A stretch of DNA of 64,000 nucleotides from Antilocapra americana (taxonomy: Eukaryota; Chordata; Mammalia; Artiodactyla; Antilocapridae). Positions 37,129-49,055 of this stretch are shown here, piece by piece. The notes under the pieces were generated by a model that was given only the letters and a program-made list of their open reading frames with translations, made no database searches and was not told the origin of the DNA. The stretch covers positions 3,363,436 through 3,427,435 of the forward strand of contig ML660777.1 in NCBI GenBank assembly GCA_007570785.1. Reading direction: 5' to 3'. Both the position numbers and the translations under genes were made by a program. How positions within the stretch are numbered: position 1 is the stretch's first letter; every line of letters starts with the position of its first letter.

Positions 37129-37640
37129 AGATGCCCATCAACTGACGAATGGATAAGAAAGCTGTGGTACATATACACAATGGAATATTACTCAGCATTA
37201 AAAAAAAATTCATTTGAAGCAGTTCTACTCAGATGGACGAAACTGGAGCCCATTATCCAGAGTGAAGTAAGCCAGAAGCAAAAACAACAATACAGTATAT
37301 TAACACATATATATGGAATTTAGAAAGACGGTAACGAGAACCCAACATGTGAGACAGCAAAAGGAACGCGGATGTATAGAATAGACTCGTGGACTCTGTG
37401 GATGAGGGCAAGGGTGGGATGATATGGGAAAACGGCATTGAAACATGTTAATTGTCATGTGTCTAATCAATCGCCAGCCCAGGATTGATGCTCGGGGCTG
37501 GTGCATCGAGATTTCCCGGGGGGAGGGAGGAGGGAGGGAAGAGGGAGGGGGGTTCTGGAGGGGGAGCATATGTAAACCCATGGTGATATCATGGCATTGT
37601 ATGGCAAAAACAATAAAAGGGAAAAAGAAAAAAGAAAAAA
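37129..37640 (+). mobile_element. ruminant L1 3' end, sense
   Basis: ORF2 end ('gatgcccatcaactgacgaatggataag', 'tacacaatggaatattactcagc') and a 3' UTR with a G-rich tract 'ggggggagggaggagggagg' near 37,518-37,550, ending in (AAAAG)n-like tail at 37,615-37,645. 'aagaaaag' occurs on both sides and may be the TSD. The frames on both strands are L1 sequence, not genes. Confidence 0.92.
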
Positions 37641-40261
37641 GAAAAGCTCTATGAAACAAGATATGAGACTGGGATTATTAAAGTGCTCCAACAATATTAA
37701 TTTCCTGAGTTCTTGCTAAAACAGTTTTAAATACTGCAAAACATAAATCATAATAAATAAGATAATTTGCCCCTCACTTCACCAAGAGTGTTAAATCTAG
37801 TGATAACATAAATCGTTATTTCTGCATCCACAATTCATACCAATAGTATGATGATAAATACATTCTATTCATTTTCTTAGATACTCTGTCCCAGCATTTT
37901 CAGACTATCAATGACTCCTAGCAGACATCGGCTGAACTGACACATATCCAAATGCCGGTCGTGGTTAGCACTTGTGCTGAACAGCCAGATCTTTCATTTT
38001 TTAAACAATGTATTTCCACAGCTGCTGTCCCAAGTGAGTTATTCATCTGGAGGTCTTTCAGACTGCCATCAGAAGCAACACATAAAGAAGCTAGTTCAGA
38101 CACGGCACAGGAAAAGAATTTAGCAACAAAAATCCTGTCTTTCATCTTCCGTCACACTAGCAGATCTCAACCTGAATAATAATGAAGATGCTTCAGATGT
38201 GATGTTACACTAAACACTAGGAAACATTTTCAGCCTGTGTAAAATTTTTGCTGACAATGCCTACTCTTTTTGTAACAAAACCAAACCCAAATAAAAGGGC
38301 AACCTTTTTCCTAATAATGTTCATTTGTTATATTTTGTTGAATGTGTCAACTAAACCAGCATCTGCTTTGTTGAAGGAATTAAAGGAAAACTCATTGTCT
38401 CATTTTAATATGGAGTACCTCTGTTATCTACATTTTCTCCCCCACCCTTTAGCCCCTCAACTTAGATTCTGCTCATTTCCTGGCCATTTTCATCTGCTGC
38501 CTGTCAGGCTCCTCTGATCAGCACAGCAAACACTGAGTCACTCTGCCTTGTCTTGACCTCTTACTCAAGTTCTTCTGCCAAATGAAGTGGAGAATTAGCT
38601 CTGTGCCCTAACCAGTGCCTGGTACATGAAGGCATGCAGTAAATCCCTGTGGATGTAAAAAATGAGCCAGTTAATCTAGAAACAAGTACTGAAGGTGAAA
38701 GGAGTTCCTCTAAATACCCAGGTAAGAATTTAGGTGAAACTAGATTTTTGCCCCTTCATTATTTAGCGATGACATTCATTTTCTAATTTCTGTAAGCAGA
38801 TGACAATTGGCTATTTTTTATAGTCCTTCTGAAATTCAGTAGATATCTATTGATAGCTCTGATGCTCAATTCAGACAATGTTCATTCTACTGCACCATTT
38901 TGCTTCCTAAAGTCACCTTTGTGTTGTGGAAAATTTCTGTCTCCTCAGGGCTGAACTGGAGCTGCAGCAATTGAGGAGATGGAAAAGAGAGGTGAGAAGG
39001 CCGGTGCAGGAAGAGGAGTGGATAAGATTAGCTTCCGGAGCAGAGAAGCAACAGACTAAAATCCACTTGGGTTGAAGTAGAATATTGTGCTGTTCCCTTC
39101 CATCTCCTGTACCCTCATGAAGGGCCACTGTTCAAGTAAAATATGAAAGGAATAAATGTATTGTGTGCACTTGTCTGTGCATGCCTTGGCCATGGCAGTA
39201 TGGAAAATTCATAATTGTATTTAAATCACAATGCTCAACAGCTTCAAGTCTAGTTATTGGAAAATTAGGTCTCACATATTTTTATTTTAAACATGTATCA
39301 TTTACTCCATACTGTGGCTTCAATCACAAAAGCCATAGTAAACTTAATTGAAAATGAGAAAGGTAAATTAAGGGTCATTTTTAATCACAATGCCAAAAGA
39401 ACAGCAATTGACAAGCATGACCAACTCAGGACAAGACTGATAATATGCTCATAGCAAAGGTTCCTTTTCAAAAGTTGCAGTAAGTCTAATAATTCGTGTG
39501 AGAACTTGCACAGAAAAGGCTTTGCAAGCATGCCAAGTGTTGAACAGCTATCACACTTCTTAGCAGAATACTGAGTTAGAATTCTCAATAATCCTTGAAA
39601 TGCTCTTGTTTAAAGTTTACTATCAAAATTTAATAACCTAACAGTTTGTAAATAACCAGTAAAGATCTCTCATAAATTTTAAAATGAAAGTATATGGAAC
39701 CATGTGTGTCACTGGCAGGTTAAAACGAACAAAATATTGCATGTCAAATTAATCCCCAATCCATGGGGAGGTCCTGGCTTCCCATCAAGAACCTCTCACC
39801 ACCAAGGAAAGCTAGTAAAGAACAGACCCCTGTATCCCTAGAAAAACATCTTAACATCAGTCTCTTTCTTTCCCTGCCTTTCCCACTTCCCACCTGTTCC
39901 AAGGTCATTCTGTCTTATAGGAATGAAAATCAGAACCTGCCTCTCCTATGAAGACAAAAAGGAAGAAACAATCTGGTGGACATCACTCTCAAAGCAATAT
40001 ATACATCATTAACAATCCTTGAATCTCCCAGGCAGATGAGAAGGTGGAGGCTGAAATGCCTGGTCCAGAGCTCCGCTATCCAGAAGAAGTGTTGCATCCC
40101 AATTTATACAGAGACCATTTGCCAAGAAGCAACTCTGTCAGTTTCTCCCACGAGCTCCAAACTTTTACATACTACTCACTGCACTAACTCCACTCCAATG
40201 TTGAAAAGGCATTACATGACCTAAACTGAGCCTCTAATCCTGCATCCAAACTTCATTCTTC
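37641..40261. other. longest stretch without recognised repeats
   Basis: About 2.6 kb in which I could not identify any interspersed repeat. Short frames exist on both strands (37,952-38,179 on +, 37,918-38,145 on -; 39,976-40,224 on +), but none has a recognisable domain, splice context or codon bias that I could defend. It could be unique intergenic DNA, a conserved non-coding region or very old repeats. Confidence 0.5.
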
Positions 40262-42115
40262 CAATTTGTTGTTGTTCATTTGCTAAGTCATGTCCAACTC
40301 TTTGCAACCCATTGGACTGAAGCACACTAGGCTTCCTTGTCCTTCTTCATCTCTCAGAGTTTACTCAAACTCATGTCCACTGAGTCAGTGACGCTATCCA
40401 ACCATCTCATCCTCTGTTTCCCCCTTCTCCTGCTCTCAGTCTTTCCCAGCATCAGGGTGTTTTCCAGTGAGTCAGCTCTTCACATCAGATAGCCAAAGGA
40501 TTGGAGTTTCAGCTTCAGCATCAGTCCTTCCAATGAATATTCAGGGTTGATTTCCTTTAGGATAGACTGGTTTGATCTTCTTGCTATCTAAGGGACTCTT
40601 AAGAGTCTTCTCCAGCACCACAATTTGAAAGCATCAGTTCTTCAGTGCTCAGCCTTCTTTATGGTCCAACTCTCACCTCCATATATGACTACTGGAAAAA
40701 TCAAAGTTTTGACTATATGAGCCTTTGTTGGCAAAATGATGTCTCTGCTTTTTAACATGCTGTCTAGGTTTGTCATACCTTTTCTTCCAAGGAGGATGCA
40801 TTTTTTAATTTTGTGGCTGCAATCACCATCCACAGTGATTTTGGAGCCCAAGAAAACAAAATCTGTCACTGTTTCCACTTTTTCTCCATCTCTTTGCCAT
40901 AAAGTGATGGGACCAAATGCCATGATCTTAGTTTCCTGCATGCTGAGTTTTAAGCCCACTTTTCCACTGTCCTCTCACCCTCATCAAGAGGCTCTTTAAT
41001 TTCTCTTCACCTTATGTCATTAGAGTGGTATCATCCGCATATCTGAGGTTGTTGATATTTCTCCCAGCAATCTTGATTCTAACTTGTGATTCATCCAGCC
41101 TGGCCTTTCACATGATGCACTCTGCATAAAGTTAAACAAACAGGGTGATGATACAAAACAAAATAAGCAGGGTGACAAGCCTTGATATATTCCTTTCCCA
41201 ATTTCGAACCAGTTCATTGCTCCATGTCCAGTTCTGTTGCTTCTTGATGTGCATACAGATTTCTCAGGAGTCAGAAAAGGTGATCTAGAATTTTCCACTG
41301 TTTGTTGTGATCGACTCCGTTAAGGGCTTTAGTGTAGTCAAAAGCAGAAGTAGATGGTTTTCTTGAATTCCCTTGCTTTTTCTATGATCCAATGGATGTT
41401 GGCAATTTGATCTCTGGTTCCTCCAACTTTTCTAAATCCAGCTTGTATCTCTGAATGTTCTTGGTTTATGCACTTTTGAAGCCTAGTTTGAAAGATTTTG
41501 AGTATTATCTTGCTAGCATATGAGGTAGTTTCAACTTTCTTTGGCATTGCCTTCTTTGGGATTGGAATGAAAACTGAACTTTTCCAGTCCTGTGGCCACT
41601 GTTGAAAGAGTTTTCCAAATTTGCTGGCATATTGAGTGCAGCACTTTAACAGAAACATCTTTTAGGACTTTAAATAGCTCAACTAGAATTTCATCACCTC
41701 CACTAGCTTTGTTTGTAGTAATGCTTCCTAAGGCCCACTTGATGTCATGCTCCAGAATGTCCAACTCTAGGCAAGTGATCACACCATCATGGTTATCTGG
41801 GTCATTAAGACCTTTTTTGTATAGCTCTTCTGTGTATTCTTGCCACCTCTTCTTAACCTCTTCTACTTCTGTTAGGTCTTTGCCATTACTGTCCTTTATT
41901 GTGCCCATCTTTACATGAAATGCTCCCTCTATATCTCTAATTTTGTTGAAGAGATCTCTAGTCTTTCCCATTCTATTGTTTTCCTCTATTTCTTTGCATT
42001 GTTCACTTAAGAAAGCTTTCTTATCTCTCCTTGCTATTCTCTGAAACTCTGCCTTCAGTTGGGTATATCTTTCCCTTTCTCCTTTACCTTTAGTCACTTG
42101 TCTTCATTTCTCAGC
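40262..42115 (-). mobile_element. BovB LINE, antisense, reverse transcriptase to 3' end
   Basis: About 1.85 kb. The left end is the 3' terminus with a (TTG)n-like tail. On the - strand the coding part includes SIKWALGSITTNKASGGDEI (near 41,720) and FRKVGGTRDQIANIHWIIEK (near 41,400) of the reverse transcriptase, a DNA-level YADDTTL motif at about 41,023-41,046, and VTDFVFLGSKITVDGDCSHK (near 40,850). Between these blocks the frame shifts at least three times, so the catalytic motif is out of frame with its neighbours. 5'-truncated and inactive. Confidence 0.95.
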
Positions 42116-42431
42116 TATTTGTACCCATGCCCAAATACTTGGAGTTATCCCCAAGTTTTCTTTCTCACACTCATATCCAAACTACCAGGAAATCCTTGGG
42201 TTGTACCTTTCAAAAATACCAAGAATCCAGCAACTTTTTGCCACTTCCACTGCTGCCACCCTGATCCAAATCAACATTCTGTGTCACCTGGAATATTGCA
42301 ATAGGCTTCTATCCAGATTCCCAGCATCCTCCTCTGCCTCTGAAATTTATTCTCAAGACAGTTGCCAGAGTGGATATTTTAAACTGAATATAAAATTCCC
42401 AAAGTTCTCTATTTCACTTGCATCAAAAGGC

Positions 42432-42765
42432 CAAGTCCCATCTGTATGTCTTCTTTGGAGAAATGTTTGTTTAGGTCTTCTGCCCATTTTTTGATCGGGT
42501 TACTTGCCAAGTAAATCAGGAGGTATTGATTTACATGCGCTGGTAAAGTAGATGTCCAGTGAGAATTTGCTGTGTGACACACAGAGCTCCACCTGGTATT
42601 CTCTGACAACCTAGAGGGGTGGGATGTGGTGGGATATGGGAGGGAGGTTCATGAGGGAGGGGATATGTGGCTGATTCATTTTATATATGGCAGGAACCAG
42701 CACAATATTGTAAAGCAATTATCCTCCAGCAATTTTCTTTTTGAAAAAAGGCAAAAAAAAAACCC
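42432..42765 (+). mobile_element. ruminant L1 with 5' inversion, inside L2
   Basis: 42,436-42,505 is antisense L1 ORF2 (its - strand reads IKKWAEDLNKHFSKEDIQM). From about 42,550 the sequence turns to sense L1 3' UTR ('gagaatttgctgtgtgacacac', 'gacaacctagaggggtggg', 'gtaaagcaattatcctccagc') and an A-rich end. This head-inverted structure is the known product of twin priming during L1 insertion. A possible decayed TSD is AAAAGGCCAAGTCCC / AAAAATACAAGCCCC. Confidence 0.75.
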
Positions 42766-42878
42766 TTAAAAAATAAAAATACAAGCCCCACTAATGTCTC
42801 ACAAAGCCTCTCATGGGCTGTCCCTTGGTTCTTCTCTGATCTCACTCCTTTCTATTTTCCCTCTTGCTCACTCTACGC

Positions 42879-42899
42879 AAAAAAAAAAAAAAAAAAAAA
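42879..42899. repeat. A homopolymer inside L2
   Basis: Twenty-one A replace a few bases of L2 sequence between 'ctcactctacgc' and 'tggcctcc'. Either an expanded A run or the remnant of a poly(A) insertion. Confidence 0.9.
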
Positions 42900-43003
42900 T
42901 GGCCTCCTTCTTGTTTCTCAAATACATAAGTTATGCTCCCTCTTCAAGGCCTTTGTACTGGATCCAAAACTCAAAACAAATATCTACATGGCTGATTAGC
43001 TCA

Positions 43004-43312
43004 TTGTTATGGATTGAATTGTGTCCTTCCAAAGAAGATATTGAAGTCCTAATCCCTGGTACCTGTGAGTGTGGTCTTATTCGGAAATCGGGTCTTTGCA
43101 GATGTAACCCAGTTAAAATGAAATCATTAAAGTGGGGCATAATTCAACACAACAGATGTCTGTAACCTGGTTTCAGAGTGAGTATGGCCCTATCAACACC
43201 AGGATTTAGAACTTCTTCTAGCCTCCAGAGCTGTGAGACAATAAACTTCTGTGGTTTTAAGCCTTAAATGTGTGATATTTTGTTATAGCAGCCGCAGGGA
43301 AGTAATATAGCC
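43004..43312 (+). mobile_element. MLT1-type solitary LTR inside L2
   Basis: Starts 'tgttatggattgaattgtgtcc', continues 'tattgaagtcctaatccctggtacc', 'cagttaaaatgaaatcattaaagtggggc', 'ctagcctccagagctgtgagacaataaacttctgtgg' (with AATAAA near 43,240) and ends 'ttgttatagcagccgcagggaagtaatata'. This order is that of mammalian MLT1 (MaLR) LTRs. No internal region accompanies it. About 100 bp of the usual middle is missing. Flanking 'gctcat'/'gccat' may be the decayed 5-bp duplication. Confidence 0.75.
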
Positions 43313-43612
43313 ATCTCCAGTTCTTTCTGCAGATGTTATCTTCTCAGTGTATCCTGTCTCGACCACTGTACTTAGGACCTAGCCCACTCTGGTTCTCCAC
43401 ATCACTGTAACCTTGTCCTACAGATTGAAAGCACTTAGCTTTGAAAATATTATATAAGTTAGTTATTTACCACTTTTCTTGTCTTTTCCCAATAGGGAAT
43501 CAGCTCTCTGAGGCCAGAGAATTTTATTCACTGATATATTCCCAGGACCTAGCATAGTGCCCGTCACAGAGAAGGTGATCAAAGAATCTTTGTTAAATAA
43601 ATGAGGAGAAAT

Positions 43613-44186
43613 AGTTGTGCCTCCTTCATTTTAGAGTCTGACATTGGGCTTTCTCATAGCGGAATGTGCTATGGGATTCCTTTGTTAACCAGGGCAACAA
43701 TGTAAAAGGATTAACCTCTAATATTTCTTCCATACAGAACACTTATCAGGAGCCAATCAAAGCACTGAGATATATGGAATCCAATTTGAGGAAATATGAT
43801 CATGTAGTTTTATAATATAAAAACTCTGGAAAACAGATCCTTATTTGAATGATAAAAGGATAAATTACATAGAGGAGACATAGGATGAAAAGCAAATCAT
43901 AGTTTCTATAAATTAAAATGCTGGTTACTTGGCAGCATAACTTTTTTCCCCTAAGCTGCCACAGTCCCTGATTATTTATAATTTGGGCAGGTATTTTAGA
44001 CCTCTCTACTTGTCATAGAACCAAGGCTTAATGTCATTAAACTGTTATGAGAAAGTAAATAGTCATTTTCTGTGGAATATTTGTTAGATTTATTACTCTG
44101 AACTATTCAATAAAATATTGTTGCTACTTATAAAAGAGAGAAACCCAAGTAATTACAGCCAAAAGCAAAAGGAGTCAAAATGAATT
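43613..44186. other. no recognised feature
   Basis: AT-rich unassigned DNA with no coding signal. Confidence 0.45.
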
Positions 44187-44198
44187 AAGAATAAGGCT

Positions 44199-44631
44199 TG
44201 TTACATAAAAAGGAACGAAATTGTTCCATTTGCAGAGATGTGGATGGACCTAGCAACTATCATACAATATTACTGAATATATGTGGAATCTAGAAAAATG
44301 GTGTGTATAATCTTATTTGCTAAGTAGAAATAGAGACTCAGCTTTAGAGAACAAATGTACAGACATCATGGGGGAGGGAGGGAGTGGGATGAACTGGGAG
44401 ATTGGGATCGGCATATAATATACCATTGATACTACATATAAAACAGGTAACTAATGAGAACCTTCTGTATAGCACAGGTAACTCTCTACTCAGTGCTCTG
44501 TGACTTAAATGGGAAGGAAATCCAAAAGGAGAGGGATGCATATAAACATACAGCTGGTTCACTTTGCTGTGCAGAAGAAGTCAACATAACATTGTAAATC
44601 AACTATATTCTAAGAAAAATTAATTTTAAAA
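44199..44631 (+). mobile_element. artiodactyl L1 3' end, sense, perfect 12-bp TSD
   Basis: AAGAATAAGGCT lies at 44,187-44,198 and identically at 44,632-44,643. The insert is 433 bp of L1 3' sequence: 'agagatgtggatggacctag', 'gggagattgggatcggcatataatatacc', 'gagaaccttctgtatagcacagg', 'ctggttcactttgctgtgcag', 'taacattgtaaatcaac', A-rich end. The 3' UTR subtype differs from the one at 23,234 and 50,217, indicating a different L1 subfamily. Confidence 0.95.
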
Positions 44632-44643
44632 AAGAATAAGGCT

Positions 44644-45971
44644 CAAGGGGCAATATTACTTTGAACCCAACATCTAAAAACAAACAATTTTACTAATGAA
44701 GAGACCTGCCAGGAAGCGGCTAACTATACTCAAGTAAAAGGTGAGCATAGCCATGGGCACAGGAGAAATGATCACAAAATTTCCCATGACTGACTGGTTC
44801 ATTCATTAAAAGATGTCCTGGTCTCTGGATATCTCAGACCAGCAGCCCTGAATTCAAGGGAGTCCTGATAACCCTGCACCTTCTCGGGCACTGGAGATGC
44901 CTGAGGGCTGAGAGGTAAGTGAGCATAAGAGCCACGTGTTGGGGACCCCATTACTCACCTCTTAATCTCCACTTAGGACAAATCAGGTAACTAGAAAGGT
45001 ACCAAAACATAGAAATGGGGAACCCCTCACCTTTAGAAGATAAAAGTTGTAGAATCTTGTCACTCCCACTCTAACCCCACACTAGAGAAGATAAGAAAGC
45101 ATGGGCGATGATCTGGCCACAACACCGCTCAACCCACCCATCTTCAGCATATATGCTCTTTCAAGATAATGACCTTCTGGGCAAAGTAGAACTTTCATCT
45201 TTTTATCTCATCACCTTTTTCAAACTTCAAAGGATAGCTGCTTCCCAAATCCAGTATCCCTATAATACTGAGATATCCATGCAATCCTTAATCTCAGTGA
45301 TTTTCATAAATTTTCATTTGTATATTATATTAACCATCAAGTTTTCAAGACTAAATAATAGCAGTGTTTCTACCCACTCTATATATAGATGCCTCTATAT
45401 ACACTTGACTGTCTTCATGGCTGGTTATATTTGTGCTCCACATATATTTGTTTTTTTCTCAAAATTCAATGCTAGAGTTTTCTTTCCAGGTATATATACA
45501 CAAGGTTTTGCTCAGTTGTAGTTATTTTTTTCCAGTGCCTTTCTAGATATCCTTGTAGCCATTTAAAATTATTATTGGTAATACTCATAAGGCTTTTTAG
45601 TTGCTTTTTCCCTTATCACTTCCAGTTTTGTAGGGAACAACTTACAATGACTTGTAAATTTCCTTTTTAGGTCATATTTGATAGTTTATAGCATATGAAA
45701 TTATAGTTTATAACACTTTATTACATTTTTATTATGCTTTGTAGTGTATTTATATTGGTTGTGTCCTTTGATTCTGTTATATAAATAGGTCAAGTATCAG
45801 CCCCAAACACAAATGAAAAGTAGTGTTTAACAACATGCTTGTTCACATAGCTAATAAGTGGTAGGGTGTTTTGACCCTTATCCTCATTCCACATTTTTTA
45901 CACAACATTGTACTCAAAAGTGCAGCCTCCCCTTTATTAGAAAGTATACTTTGAAACATTATCATCTAAAC
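44644..45971. other. no recognised feature
   Basis: About 1.3 kb. The 137-codon frame at 45,108-45,521 (+) is AT-rich, has no domain that I recognise and no supporting context, so it is not called. Confidence 0.45.
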
Positions 45972-45979
45972 CACTTTAA

Positions 45980-46106
45980 CAGTGGTCCACAACCTTTTCC
46001 TCACCAGGAACTGGTTTTGTGGAAGGCAATTTTTCCGGGGTAGTACGGGAAGGTTAGGACTGTGCAGATTGGTGTCAGTCCACAGCTCAGAGGCTGAGGA
46101 CCCCTG
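45980..46106 (+). mobile_element. short hAT (Charlie/MER1-like) DNA transposon remnant
   Basis: 127 bp starting CAGTGGTCCACAACC and ending GGCTGAGGACCCCTG; the ends pair at 12 of 15 positions as terminal inverted repeats. The inner 'ggttttgtggaaggcaatttttcc' follows the terminal region of hAT elements in mammals. Flanks CACTTTAA (45,972-45,979) and CTCTATAA (46,107-46,114) agree at 6 of 8, fitting the 8-bp nTCTAGAn-type hAT duplication. The middle has been deleted. Confidence 0.7.
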
Positions 46107-46489
46107 CTCTATAAGGTTCTAACTCACATTTAAAATATTTTGACTTCTTAAGCCTTAGTGCCAGATACCCACTTTTAGCCCCCAAGGACGACAAATTAAC
46201 ATATTTTGACATATAGTCAGTTGATCTTCTCCCTTACAGATCCAGCAATTTCTCCTAAGTTCCTCCAACCACAGTAATAAATATCCCCAGGGCTAATAGA
46301 CCTGGGGGATGTGTAAGCATAATTATTAATAACATAGAACTGCATTTACTCTATATTATTATTCTATAATATTAATCTCAAAGATTGACAGAGTATTAGG
46401 TGGGTGAGTTGGAGGAGTAGTACCTAAGGGAGCAAATATTTGGACCTACATATACTGGGGGCCACTGAGACTCTTGTGTACATCTTCTC

Positions 46490-46618
46490 AGTATATAATG
46501 ACCAGTCTGCAAGTCACTTGACAGTAGGAAGCATTCCTTATTCATCTTTGTATCCCAGGCACCTAGCATATGACCCAGCATATCATAAAAGCTTAATGAA
46601 TGCTCACTGGTGAATATA
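46490..46618 (+). mobile_element. L2 LINE 3' end, sense
   Basis: 'cattccttattcatctttgtatcccaggcacctagcatatgaccc' and 'aaaagcttaatgaatgctc' are the L2 3' end with its usual cadence. Old. Confidence 0.65.
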
Positions 46619-48954
46619 TCAAGTGTGTTCCAAAATTCAAAAAGAGTTTCTGCTTTTGTCATCAGTTCCTCCTTTGATCCCTTAATATTGTCTTTTGCTT
46701 GAGAATTAATTTTCTTTCACCCACATGCACTTTTCCTTTCTCTTATCTAGCAAATTAGAAACCCCACATTTCAACGTAGATTCTTGTGTGATATGTATCT
46801 GAGAGCTACGTATGCTGTCTGACCTCAGAATTAGTGCCAATTCAATTTTTTTCAGGATCAAAAAAAAAATTGGGGTTCTGCTTATTCATTTTCTTTGCTT
46901 GTGATTTAGACCCTTGCTTAAACTTTTGAAACTAAAAACAAATACTGTCTATTGGTTCTTCCTTTTCACATCAATCACAAGATGTTTTGGGAGCACCTGG
47001 TATGGTCCTGGCACTGTGCAGGATATTACAGAATAATGCACAAAAGGAGAAAGGGATATGACAACATAGCTGTGCAGATTTTATCCCGATATTTCTCAGA
47101 TATGTCACTGTTTAGACTTCTACACAGGGAAGACTGGGAAGGAAATTTATGAGAGAAGGAAAGCAAAAGAAAAGAAGGACGTCCTAATGAATACCAGGGC
47201 TCAGAATATACTTGGGTCCAATGGGAATACACAAGGTGTGCAGATAATCAACTGAGTGCTACACTACATCGCTTTCAGATATATCAGAGTCAGGTTCTAT
47301 ATTGAACAAGAGGTAGAATGATTTTGAAAAGGTTGGGAAAGATTGGTTTAATGTATGTCATCATTTCCTCTTCATTAAATACTAGTGTCATGATACCATC
47401 TTTAGCAATGACAAATTTATTCCTCAGCTACTGAGACAGCACTCAGCTGTCAACCTTTTTCCAGAACTGCCTTCACTGAAAGATTTCCCTTACTCAAGGT
47501 CAACAGTAAGGGCAGCCTGCAACCAATGACAATGCAGAGGTATGAAGGCCAAGGCCCTCAGCCTAATTGAATATGCCTCTGATGGGTACGATATCAAACC
47601 TGCAGAGTTCCCTGTCCTGTTGACTGAAGCTTTGATGTTACTGCATCGAACCCTCCACCCAATCCTGTTTCCTTTCTTCACTTTCTCTCATAGATGTGGA
47701 TTCAAAAGCATTCCTAATAAGCTTCCTGCAGGCTAATCTTCATCTCAGAGTTTGCTTCCTGGGGACCTGACATGAGAGGACTGGGAGAAAAAAACAGATC
47801 TTAATAATGCTCCGTTTCTCTTAAAGAAACCACGCTACCTTTTCCAAAAGGTCTTGCTTTTTAAGCCCAAATGATTTCAGAAAAAAATATAATAAAAGAG
47901 CAAAACTCCACAATGCCTAAGAGAATGAAGATCTGCAGCAATATTAAATATGAAGTCTTGTGGCATTCATAGCTATGCATGAACATGAGGTCCATTTCTA
48001 GGTAGAATTCTATTTGAAATTTCTTCTTCTAGTAAATAAGCAGAGTATAAAACCCCTTCTTTCTGCCACAGGGAAGAACATGGGGGTGATGGGTAACAGT
48101 TCAGGGCGGTGCTAAAGCACTACAGTGAAGAGAAGGACTAAGATGGAAGCCATCTAACAGAAGTATATTAGAAGTAATTCCCTTTAAAAATAATAAAGAC
48201 TCTGTACTTAAAGTGACCTTTGAATAATAATCACATGGACAGAGCCCAAGAATTTCCCATCAATGTAATAATAACCTGGATGCAAAGAATCAAATCAGGG
48301 TGAGCATGAACAGCATGAACAAAGAGAATGACTCGCAAATTTGGAAGAAAAATCCAGAAACACCAAAAGCAAGGTAATTGCTCCAGCCCCATAAAGTTAA
48401 ATAGTTCAATGGTTCCTTAGTGAATCAAATTAGATATTTATATCAAACCTTTCCTTATAGCACTTATAATTGCTGCATATAATTACACCTCAGTTAAGTG
48501 CTTATATAGTTTTCACTATATGGTATAAGTCCAGCCATTTTCAACTAATATTTATGTTATAAGTTCTCAGGCTAATAAATCCTTCCTGATAATCATTTAG
48601 AGAAACATTTGAACCAAGTGCATTTGTGAATGAGTAATAAGCTCTGGATTCTACTGTCAAGCATTGACAAATAGGTTTTAGCAGCATTTCTTATAGAATG
48701 GATTTCCAAACAAAGTTTAAATTTGGTTTGGGACTTCTTACTTTTACATCTTAAAAGTATTTTAACATAGATTCTACTAATTTACCTGGTATAAGAGCAA
48801 AACTCGATGCTGCTCTATAAATCTTATATCCCCTGGGGAACTCTCCCTTTTCTGTAGTTGCCAGACTAGAAATCAGGCACCTAAACCACATGGGAGATGG
48901 AGAGGGCAGGCTCCAAAGGAAATGCAAAAATGCTTTGGCTGCCAGACAAGATTA
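46619..48954. other. unassigned, with one possible ancient LTR-like segment
   Basis: 46,985-47,060 may be an antisense L2 scrap ('gagcacctggtatggtcctggcactgtgc'). 47,440-47,770, ending 'aatcttcatctcagagtttgcttcctggggacctgacatg', resembles the 3' end of an old mammalian LTR or repeat I cannot name. The facing short frames (47,542-47,736 on +, 47,490-47,681 on -) lie in it and are not called as genes. The rest is unassigned. Confidence 0.4.
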
Positions 48955-49055
48955 AAATCTTGGCACTTCTACTTATAAGTTAGTGACCTTCACCGTATCT
49001 CTTAACCTCTATGTGTTTCACTTTTTCCCCATAAATATTATATAAAACACACACC
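48955..49055 (+). repeat. MIR SINE core, sense
   Basis: 'cacttctacttataagttagtgacc', 'tctcttaacctctatgtgtttcac', 'ccataaatattat' match the MIR core order (cacttactagctgtgtgacc ... ttaacctctctg ... ). Diverged. Confidence 0.55.

Larger units (their letters stand above)
42120..43612 (+). mobile_element. L2 LINE, sense, interrupted twice
   Basis: L2 landmarks run in order: 'tacttggagttatccccaag', 'ccacttccactgctgccaccctgatccaaatcaac', 'cacctggaatattgcaataggcttc' (to about 42,430). They resume at 42,770 with 'tctcatgggctgtccctt' and 'ttcaaggcctttgtactgg', and again at 43,313 with 'gcagatgttatcttctcagtg'. The end is 'cccaggacctagcatagtgcc ... ttgttaaataaatgagg'. An L1 fills the first gap and an LTR the second. 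This is the best-preserved L2 in the window. Confidence 0.75.

Noticed and set aside
41531..42097. A 188-codon open frame on the - strand with reverse transcriptase character.
   Set aside because: It is the BovB reverse transcriptase remnant, broken by frameshifts downstream.
45108..45521. A 137-codon open frame on the + strand outside known repeats.
   Set aside because: AT-driven composition, no domain, no promoter or splice context, and no similarity that I can recall.
47440..47770. Facing open frames and a CG-containing stretch suggested an exon.
   Set aside because: The 3' part resembles an old mammalian repeat end. I could not identify splice sites in a coherent frame.
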